NCBI GenBank assembly: GCA_006937955.1
Contig: SSNP01000124.1
Span: 1-64,000, forward strand
Source of the DNA: Pachypanchax playfairii
Lineage: Eukaryota; Chordata; Actinopteri; Cyprinodontiformes; Aplocheilidae
Length of the DNA stretch: 64,000 nucleotides
Direction: 5' to 3'
The notes under the pieces were generated by a model. The model was not told the DNA's origin and made no database searches. It worked only from the letters and a program-made list of their open reading frames with translations. The position numbers and the translations under genes were made by a program. Below, one piece after another: positions 34,901 through 45,800 of the stretch; within the stretch, counting starts at the first letter, position 1, and each line of letters opens with the position of its first letter.

Positions 34901-37900
34901 AACAAGAAAAAGACAGTCAAACGATTAGAGAGAGGCCAGAACTTTGGGCCTCTTGGGACAAAACAAGCTGTGAAATTAACAAAATGTAAAAATCAGGGAA
35001 AAATGGTGAAAACACAACTGACCATTGGTTCCTCTTCTTGTTTAGGTGGTTCAGTCTCAGCTGCCGTCTGGAACCCTGCACTCCCATAACACACAGATAA
35101 AAGAGTTAAAGGCAAAGAAGGAAAACAATAAAGACAAAAAGATTAAAAATATTTCAACCCACCTGTATTAACTGGGTTTTCAGTTGTAGATTTTGTCTTC
35201 AAATCTTCATCCTGTTAAAGAAAAAGAAAGTGTTTAAGTTCCTGATGGAAGACTGATACTTGCACAAAAAGTTCAATCTAATTTTAAATAATTACGTCAC
35301 ATAAACTGTGAACAGTTTGATTGAGAAGGCTAGAAGAAGAGTCACCTGTCCAGATTTTGCAGCTTTGGTAATCGATCTTGGAGGTGGAACCGGGATTATT
35401 GGCTCATCTGCTAAAACACACATTAAGAACAAAGTCAAAATCAGTAATACTGGAGATTAGAAGTGTTTACAGAGGGAGAGGGATTATACCTTTAACAGCT
35501 CTTTTAGTTCTGGGTGGTGGGACGACCAGCGAGCTGCTCCCTCCATCCTCCAGACTCATGCCTTCGTTCAGTCTGGCCATGCAGAAAGCAGCAGCATCGA
35601 CATCGGTGGGACTGGTGTGGGCGAGGCCGTAGCTGGACTGGCTGCTGTTGTGTTCGATCTGCAGCACACTCAGCTCCTGGTTGGTGAAGTGGGAACGAAT
35701 CTGACTGAGGTAAGTCATAACTATGAGCCTGTCGGGGACAGACAGAAGGACCATGTCGGACGGTTCCAGGAGGCGAGAGATGCCGAGGGACTCAAAACCA
35801 TCAAAAGCCTGACAGAGACAGAGATGTGGACATGGGGACATTAAATGCAAATTCTGATTAAAGACAAAATTAGAGACAAAAAATGGCCATCCACTTGGAG
35901 TTTTTGTGCTTTTGTTTTCATTCAATGTCTCTTCCAGTTTTCTTTTTTTGTTTTTGGGTTAGAATCTTTTTTACTATGTTCTGTTACTTTGATAATTGGG
36001 CCTTATTTGTTCTTTTGATAATTTCCTTACGTTTCTGTGTTCCTCTTGTTTATCTTTTGGTTGTATTCTTTTGGCTTTGGAGCTCTCAGTTTTTTTCCAT
36101 GAATTTTCCTTTGTTATATTTATTCATCATATCTTAGTTTTGATGCAGTACCTTCTCTGTATCTTTAGTTCCTTTTATAATCTAATCAGTTCTCAGAGAT
36201 TTCTTTGTGTCATCTCTACTCTGTTGCTCAGAGTTCTCTGTCTGCCCAGTTTACCACACCTTATCACCATCCTCCTCATTAGTTCCTTGCCTTTACTCTC
36301 CAGCTGCTTTTACTCATGTCACTTACATTTATAATGAAAGGTGCAATATTTAAAAATTAGACATTGTCATCAAATCCGAGTTCCACAGTTCATGTAGAAA
36401 TTAAAACATCCGCTCTCAGCCACTCACCCCCTTCCCTTCCTGATTTTTCTGCTAGGTTGCCAGTTCCAATGTTGATCCTCGTTTTGTTTCTCTTGTATTT
36501 GTTAAATTATTGGGAAGTATGGTGTGGTTTCTTACCCTCACTTTCCACTGAATGTGCAGCAGACGCGCAACGTTTGTGACGCGTAATATGTGGATGATAG
36601 CTGCCATTAAATTCAATGAGACTCTTTCCACTGTGTGCGAAGCAGCGCGCATGAGACACGTCCCAAAAGCGTAGTGTCACGAGCATTACACGGCAGTTCT
36701 ATTTTTTACGCGGTATGCTTCTAAAACGCGTCAAGTTCAGCAGTTTAGTTTGGACCAGACAGGAAATCAGGCGTTCATACCCGGAAGTTTCAAAATAAAA
36801 GGACATGTGTGGATTTCCTTTGTGAGAGTCCGTAGGTGGTGTGAAAATAAGCCACATACCTTCTGGATACATGTTGTCATCTTTCTCCCTGCTTGTTGTT
36901 GTGTGTACTGACGAAATCACGTATGTTTTTGCTATTCTCATGAGATTTCGTGATCTACCGGGACCAGTTGGATGTGATGCTATGTGAGTGATTTACATGT
37001 GAAGTGCTCCCTGTAGGAAGGGACGCACTGCTGATTGCACGAGCAAAATGTTGCGTGCTGCCAACGCGTCCAGTGGAAAGGAGTGGTTAGGTTTAAGTTA
37101 CCTCAGGGCTGCTTCTTTTACTCTTTGCTGCTAATCATTGTTGAATTGTAACTGCTTGTGTTGAAGACTTGGCAGCCCTGCAGGCTCACTATGGAACCAG
37201 GAGGTCTGGACGCAGAATAGTTATTGTTCCAGAACAGCCTTGGTAAAATGACAAAAACTAGCGACCAGATCAAATTTGTTACAAAGTAACTTTACTTTCA
37301 ACATTGGTGAGACATTAGAGTGATGTGTGAGTATTTCACTGTGGAATTCTTACATATTGTACCTTTAAGACTGGTTACAGTATTTCCACAACATGAATGA
37401 TAGAATACACTTCATAGGCTGCCACATCTACAGGGAAGCTTTCACGCCGAAAGCCATTACACTCTACAGCAAAATAAATCATCTTAAGTCAGAATAAATG
37501 TGGTTTTGGTTTAGTAAAGCTCCAAAAAATGTTGTGCCTTTTTAAAAAAGATATTTCTTTCTTCGTATTTTGTTCTGTTTTTAGATTTTGCATGCTTTGA
37601 AGTCTTTCGTTGTATATTTGTCTGTTAATAGAGCAAATATATTTCCCAGTCTGGGATCAATAAAGTACATCAGTTTGTCTGTTTCTGATGTTTCTGATTT
37701 CCAGACAAATTTGAAGCTGAATGAACTTCATCATTTTTCTGGACCTTTCAAACAAATCCAAAGTGAGTATCTATATATAGAATAAAACCCAAATTGGCCT
37801 AATTAAATAAAACAATTTATTTTAAGGTTTTTAATTAATATCTGTCTCAAAACAATGAAAAACTGCACACAAACCAGTTTGTAATTGTTGCACATAAGCC

Positions 37901-39830
37901 ATAAAAAGCTGGATTCAAACTGCAATAAGATCCAGATCATTCTTACCTTCTTATTGTTGATCTTGATTTCGTGAGGAACCAACTGATCAAAATCTCTAAA
38001 GGGGCAAAACAAAGAACCAAAAAAAGAGACATGCAATAACTTTTTATGGCAATTAAAAAAATTAAAAACATTGCAGATATTGAGTTAACATGCCAATGTG
38101 TGAGTGTAGTATAAAAGAGGCCATTTCATACAAATTTCAGGACTTTGTGGTTATTTCTGAAGTATTAACCTGTAATATGAAACATTTTATATCTAAAAAA
38201 ACGTTAGGAAACACTGATTAACAGACCTTTCAATCTGTCTGCGTCAAAATTTGGTTGGTTCCGGTTCGTTCCATCAGGCTTCGGGCAGCAGCTCGTTCAT
38301 ATTCATTATTCGAATTTGCTGGACTTAGATTGGCTAACAAACTAGCCTATGAGAGCAAGGTATACTATTTCCTGCCCCGCTGCGCATGGCAACAGTAGAC
38401 GTTCTCTCTTCCTGTTTGCTACGTCTTATGCTACAGCTTTTAGCCAACAGCATGCTAGGCGTGGTTTCAACTGCGGGAGCTGCCGAATACTAACGAACAA
38501 ATGAGTTGTGACGAAACAAGTACTGGCCATTCAAACTCGGAAGAACTCGGGTTTTATCGCCACCTGCGTAGTTTGAGAGATAAAAACTGACAGAGAAGTT
38601 GTTGACCTTTTTTCACACCCACTATGAAGGTAAGAACACCTGTGGAGCTAAAATATTCAACAGAAACCTCAGAAAAACCGTTTTTAATGGAAGGGCCTCT
38701 TTAACATTTTTTTAAAAAATATTTTGGGCGGCGTAGTCTAACAGAAGGGCAATCGCCCTTCATTCAAAAGATGGCGAGTTCGATCCCCGGTGCCGGCAAG
38801 CTACGTCGAAGTATCCTTGGGCAAGATACTGAACCCGCCGCTGCCACGGGGCGGCTGTAGTCTGTCGGGAAAGAGGTCACCCTCCGATTGGGAAACCGGA
38901 GCTTGATCCCATGTCCCGGCAAGAGGACTGCCCCCCGGGCACTGTTCAAGATGGCTGCCCTCTGCTCCTCACCATCAAATGCAGAGACAAGTTTCCCCAA
39001 GAGGGATTAATATAGGAAATAAAATAAAATGTGATCAGTGACTAATTTGATTGAGAAGTTACATACATTTTGTCTGGATTGAAGTGATGCAGTAAGGCAC
39101 AGAAGGCTAGGCCGTTTCTCCAGGATGTGCTGAAGTTTGTGACCTTCACACCCTTGTAGTTGTTGGTGATGCTCTGACACCACTCAAGCAGTGACTGACT
39201 GGAGTTCACAAGGTCCTAAAAGAAGAACAAAATAACCAAGAAAGAAATTTAATCTTTAATCATATTCATACCAGGGTTTATGTGACTGTCAGACAATATA
39301 TCTACCTCAGTTTTGTCATCCTTCCCATCAACCTCCTCTTTGACCACTGGCACAGGAGCAGCAATCTTAAGTTCAGGGGTTTCTTCCTCTGGTAATGTTG
39401 GAAGCCAAGAGTTCTTAATATCATAATGATGGGAGGAAACAGTGGTGTGTGTACTAGAAGTATCTTTAGGACATGATGGCTGTTTCTTTGCTACACCATC
39501 GGGATGGTCTGACGGATGGTGTTTCGCTCTGTTAAAGGACAAAAGACAGATGATGTTTAAACATCCCTGATATTTGTGACGAAGGAATGAGAACAACCTT
39601 CTGGCAGTAGCAGACGTTAGCGAGGGACATGCAGTGTGATGACTGATGACCAGGGTGAGCAAGCGGATGCCAGCAGTGACTTGATTTTAGACAGCAGAAA
39701 ACAAAAGAGGTTAGGATTTACAGCTGTGTTGCATGAAACCAGGTTGATGATGTTTAAGTCTTTTGACAGAAAAATCCTCAAAACGCAGGATTATATGTTG
39801 TTGCATCAACACGAAATCCATCATGAGCTT

Positions 39831-39862
<32 letters not shown>

Positions 39863-42800
39863 AACACTTTTGGAGCATATTCAAATCAAGCCTCCTATCA
39901 GTCAAGTGGAGACAAAGTCATGAGACATTTCATCATGGGATTTTCCAAGCCAACTGGAAGGCTAATATAACCCCAATTCCAAAAAACTAACAAATTAAAA
40001 AATAGGATGCTGACTGAAATCTAAATAAAAACTGAATGCAAGGATTTGCAAATCTCATAAATCTATATTTTGTTCACAACAGAATTACTGAAGTACAAAA
40101 TCTTGAGTCTAAAACTGCTAATTATAAACATTCTTTTTGAGAGCAGAACAGGTTTACAGCCTCTGTTAACTTACGCTTTGTCCTGTCCAGGAGCCTCTTC
40201 TGTGTCACTTAATGATATTTCCTGCAGGGAATTGGAGCAGGGACTCTGACTCTGATCGGAAAGGTTGCTGGGGACATTATCTGAACAGCTTTTAGTCTCT
40301 GTGACATCACAGTCAATGTCTCCTGGTGCAGGGATGAGCAGTTTTAGACCACGAGAGCCAGAAACAGGGGATGTGTCACCTGACATGTGGTGAATTTTAG
40401 CCAACAAAATTCTTTCTTCTTCTTGGAGCTGCTGGTCTTTGGACAAATGTTTGGAAACATTGCTTGTTTGTGGACTGACACTCTTTAATGTGCTCGAGTC
40501 AGTCTGTATCTTATTGTTTTTTGTGGGGTTTGATTCATAGTTTGTGTCTAGCGAGAGGAGCAAGGGCACCTCTGATGACTGAAATAATTTTAACTCCTCA
40601 TTGGTTGGTACTTTCTGACTGTGATCAGTTTTAGTGAAAACATCATCACTCCGGTCTTTCTCTCTTTGGTTTTGAGAATTTTGGCAGAGTTTTGGTTTGT
40701 ATGTTTCCTCCATCTGAAACATCAAAGTAGATTTAGGATGCTGACTGTAGGTCTGACTGCTCTCTGGAGTTTCGGGTTTATTTGGTTGTCTAGCATCAGT
40801 GCTCTGATAATAAGTTTGTTCAAAGCAGGGGGCTGAAGAGGACTTCAGGTCTACAGCAGGACATGGACTTCCTGGGCTGAAGACAGAAAATGAGAATTCA
40901 GAAGGACGGGTATTGATGTCATGCAACATTCTGTGATAAGAAACATCTGAAGTAGCAGGAGTGCCATCTTGTTAATGTTGCAAAGCATAAACTGTGTTGA
41001 ACTGAAGGTAGAGAACGATTCAGAAAGCTTTTTTTCCCACACTTAGCCTCAAAGTTGTTTGGGCAAGATTTACCCTGCTGCTCTCTGGAATGTTACTCTG
41101 AGACCACTGCAGCCTCAAGAAATAAATCTCATTCATCCATCCATGCTGATGAACATGCTGCTTGAGCAGAAACACAAATGAGTAAATTATATTTTTCATT
41201 TTCACGCTGATCAAAATCCTCATAGAGAAAAAACGAAACCACATGCAGTCGCCTGGTACTGTTTGTAAGTTTTTCTATCAACACAACCTCACGTTAACTC
41301 TAATGCCTTAGCCTGATTATAACTATTAGCATCTCCTGTTAGCTACAAATTTATTAGTAACTTCAACTAATTTTCACTTAGTTTCTCTGATATTCTGAAC
41401 AACATAATCATTTTAGGTATATTTTTAAGGTGTAAGCAGTTTTAAGATAGTTTTATTATTTAGAGCTTGAAGATTTTCTTGGAAGCTACTAACAAATTAT
41501 GCCTTGCTTGATTGTGGGTCCCAGAAATTGTTGCAATTGTTTCTTTCGCACATGTCTCTCCTTCTAGATTCAAAACTTTGGGCTTATATCGACATCTAGG
41601 TGAAATTTAAAATAAAATTCCAGTTTTCTTGAAATACAATGCAATACTGTTGTTCATTTGATTCACACATTGACACTCGACTCTGTTGTGACAAAACCCA
41701 ACCCTCAAAAGCCAAGTTTAGTACCTAATATGTTCTGACGGACGCAGCATTAAGGGGGAACACAAACACTCCATGCAGAGCTCTTTAATCCATAAGAAGC
41801 AAATAAATCTCTGACTTAAGCTACTCACCTCTCCCTGTTACTAATTATCCTTCCTTTATCCCTTACTCACCCTGCTTCACCTTCCATGTACAGCTCAGAC
41901 AGCCAGATGGAGCCAAGATCTTCCTGTCCTTTTTCATACTCTACTTCCTCCTCCTCCTTGTCTTCTCTCAGCCACACTGGGATGGCGTCATGTTTAAAAC
42001 TGGATGCTCCTTTCAGACCAGTTCTGTTTAGTTTAACAGGACTCACAGAGTCTTTGGGTTTATTACTGATGACTTTAGATGAGACAGGGTCTGAGGCGCT
42101 GGGTGGAAGCAACTTGTTGGCCTCACGTTTGGTTTGGACTGTGCTCCTTACTTCAGGATTAGATTTGAACTTTTCATCGTGAAGCTTCTCATCATAAGCA
42201 ATATCTTCCAATTCTGCCTCTGTCAGCGGAGGCCAGTTGTTTGACTGGCTCTTATTCTCTTTATGGTTGTTTTGAATAAGTGAAAAACAAGGTGGAGTCT
42301 CTCCTTCCTTTTCCTCATTTCCCTTTATTTCTATTTTTGTCACTTCACTTTCTTTTCTTTCCATTTTCTTGCCTTTCTCTTGAATGTTCTCTATTGGTTG
42401 ATTTATTTCTATTGCTGCCTTCATGCTTTCTTCCAGTTGCTCCTTCTCCTGCTTTGCTTTCCAATATTCCGTTCTCCTAATTTTTTCTTCCCTCTCCAGC
42501 TGCTCGTTCTGTTTCCTTTCTGCATTGTTGCTTTCGGGCATTTCTTTCTGTTTGTTTTTCTCTTTATCCTTCTCTGATCTGTCTTTAACTCTTGCCCCAA
42601 TGTTTTCTAGACTTTTCTTTTCCTTCTTCTCTGCTTCTTCTTGCTCAAGTCTTTCCTTTTCTTTCTTTTCTGTCTCTTCTCGTTCAAGTCTTTCGTTTTC
42701 TTTCTTTTCTGTCTCTTCTCCTTCAAGTCTTTCCATTTCCTTAATCTCTGCCTGTTCTTGTTCAAGTCTTTCCTTTTCTTTCTTCTCTAACTCTTCTCGT

Positions 42801-45800
42801 TCAAGTCTTTCCTTTTCCTTCTTCTCAGCCTCTTCTTGCTCAAGTCTTTCCTTTTCCTTCTTTTCTCGTTCGAGTCTTTCCTTTTCCTTCTCTGCCTCTT
42901 CTTGTTCAAGTCTTTCTTTTTCTGTCTTTTCTGCTTCTTCTAACTCAAGTTTTTCCATTTCCTTCATCTCTACCTGTTCTTGCTCAAGCCGTGCCTTTTC
43001 CTTCTTTTCTGGTTCAAGTCTTTCCTTTTCTTTTTTTTCTCGTTCGAGTCTTTCCTTTTCCTTCTCCACCTGTTCTTGTTCAAGTCTTTCCTTTTCTTTC
43101 TTTTCTCGTTCGAGTCTTTCCTTTTCCTTCTCTGCCTCTTCTTGTTCAAGTCTTTCTTTTTCTGTCTTTTCTGCTTCTTCTAACTCAAGTTTTTCCATTT
43201 CCTTCATCTCTACCTGTTCTTGCTCAAGCCGTGCCTTTTCCTTCTTTTCTGGTTCAAGTCTTTCCTTTTCTTTTTTTTCTCGTTCGAGTCTTTCCTTTTC
43301 CTTCTCCACCTGTTCTTGTTCAAGTCTTTCCTTTTCTTTCTTTTCTCGTTCGAGTCTTTCCTTTTCCTTCTCTGCCTCTTCTTGTTCAAGTCTTTCTTTT
43401 TCTGTCTTTTCTGCTTCTTCTAACTCAAGTTTTTCCATTTCCTTCATCTCTACCTGTTCTTGCTCAAGCCGTGCCTTTTCCTTCTTTTCTGGTTCAAGTC
43501 TTTCCTTTTCTTTTTTTTCTCGTTCGAGTCTTTCCTTTTCCTTCTTATCTGCCTCTTCTCGTTCAAGTCTTTCCATTTCCTTCTTCTCTGCCTGTTCTTG
43601 CTCAAGTCTTTCTTTTTCTTTCTTTTCTGCCTCTTCTTGCTCAAGTCTTTCCTTTTCTTTCTTCTCAGCCTGTTCTTGCTCTAGTCTTTCCTTTTCCTTC
43701 TTCTCTGTTTCTTCTTGTTCAAGTCTTTCCTTTTCTTTCTTTTCACGTTCGAGTCTTTCCTTTTCCTTCTTCTCTGCCTCTTCTCCTTCAAGTCTTTCCA
43801 TTTGCTTAATCTCTGCCTGTTCTTGTTCAAGTCTTTCATTTTCTTTCTTCTCAGCCTCTTCTTGTTCAAGTCTTTCCTTTTCCTTCTTCTCTGCCTTTTC
43901 TCGCTCAAGTCTTTCTTTTTCTTTCTTCTCAACCTGTTCTTGTTCAAATCTTTCCTTTTCTTTCTTTTCTCGTTCGAGTCTTTCCTTTTCCTTCTTCTCT
44001 GCCTGTTCTTTTTCAATTCTTTCTTTTTCCTTCTTTTCTGCTTCTTCTCGCTCAAGTCTTTCCATTTCCTTAATCTCTGCCTGTTCTTGCTCAAGCCGTG
44101 CCTTTTCCTTCTTTTCTTGTTCAAGTCTTTCCTTTTCTTTCTTCTCAGCCTGTTCGTGTTCAAATCTTTCCTTTTCTTTCTTTTCTCGTTCAAGTCTTTC
44201 CTTTTCCTTCTTCTCTGCCTGTTCTTGTTCAAGTCTTTCTTTTTCTTTCTTTTCTGCCTCTTCTCGCTCAAGTTTTTCCATTTCCCTAATCTCTGCCTGT
44301 TCTTGCTCAAGCCGTGCCTTTTCCTTCTTCTCAGCCTCTTCTTGTTCAAGTCTTTCCTTTTCCTTCTTCTCTGCTTCTACTTGTTCAAGTCTTTCCTTTT
44401 CTTTCTTCTCAGCCTCTTCTTGTTCAAGTCTTTCCTTTTCCTTCTTCTCTGCTTCTACTTGTTCAAGTCTTTCCTTTTCTTTCTTCTCAGCCTCTTCTTG
44501 TTCAAGTCTTTCCTTTTCCTTCTTCTCTGCTTCTACTTGTTCAAGTCTTTCCTTTTCTTTCTTTTCTCGTTCGAGTCTTTCCTTTTCCTTCTTCTCTGCC
44601 TCTTCTCGTTCAAGTCTTTCCATTTCCTTAATCTCTGCCTGTTCTTGCTCAAGTCTTTCCTTTTCCTTCTTCTCAGCCTCTTCTTGTTCAAGTCTTTCCT
44701 TTTCTTTCTTTTCTCGTTCGAGTCTTTCCTTTTCCTTCTTCTCTGCCTCTTCTTGTTCAAGTCTTTCCTTTTCTTTATTTTCTGCCTCTTCTTGTTCAAG
44801 TCTTTCCTTTTCTTTAATTTCTGCCTCTTCTTGTTCAAGTCTTTCCTTCTTCTCAGCCTCTTCTTGTTCAAGTCTTTCCTTTTCCTTCTTCTCAGCCTCT
44901 TCTTGCTCAAGTCTTTCCTTTTCTTTCTTTTCTCGTTCGAGTCTTTCCTTTTCCTTCTCAGCCTGTTCTTGTTCAAGTCTTTCCTTTTCCTTCTTCTCAG
45001 CCTCTTCTTGTTCAAGTCTTTCCTTTTCCTTCTTCTCAGCCTCTTCTTGCTCAAGTCTTTCCTTTTCTTTCTTTTCTCGTTCGAGTCTTTCCTTTTCCTT
45101 CTCTGCCTGTTCTTGTTCAAGTCTTTCCTTTTCCTTCTTCTCTGCCTCTTCTTGTTCAAGTCTTTCCTTTTCTTTCTTCTCTGCCTCTTCTTGTTCAAGT
45201 CTTTCCTTTTCCTTCTCTGCCTCTTCTTGTTCAAGTCTTTCTTTTTCTTTCTTTTCTGCCTCTTCTTGCTCAAGTCTTTCCTTTTCTTTCTTTTCTCGTT
45301 CGAGTCTTTCCTTTTCCTTCTCTGCCTCTTCTTGTTCAAGTCTTTCTTTTTCCTTCTTTTCTGCTTCTTCTCGCTCATGTTTTTCCATTTCCTTAATCTC
45401 TGCCTGTTCTTGCTCAAGCCATGCCTTTTCCTTCTTTTCTTGTTCAAGTCTTTCTTTTTCCTTCTTCTCAGCCTCTTCTTGTTCAAGTCTTTCCTTTTCC
45501 TTCTTCTTAGCCTCTTCTCGCTCAAGTCTTTCCTTTTCTTTCTTTTCTCGTTCGAGTCTTTCCTTTTCCTTCTCTGCCTCTTCTTGTTCAAGTCTTTCTT
45601 TTTCCTTCTTTTCTGCTTCTTCTCGCTCATGTTTTTCCATTTCCTTAATCTCTGCCTGTTCTTGCTCAAGCCATGCCTTTTCCTTCTTTTCTTGTTCAAG
45701 TCTTTCTTTTTCCTTCTTCTCAGCCTCTTCTTGTTCAAGTCTTTCCTTTTCCTTCTTCTTAGCCTCTTCTCGCTCAAGTCTTTCCTTTTCTTTCTTTTCT

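Noticed and set aside
42891..43545. Regular spaced repeats as a CRISPR-like array
   Set aside because: The repeats are contiguous coding units without unique spacers, in a vertebrate gene.
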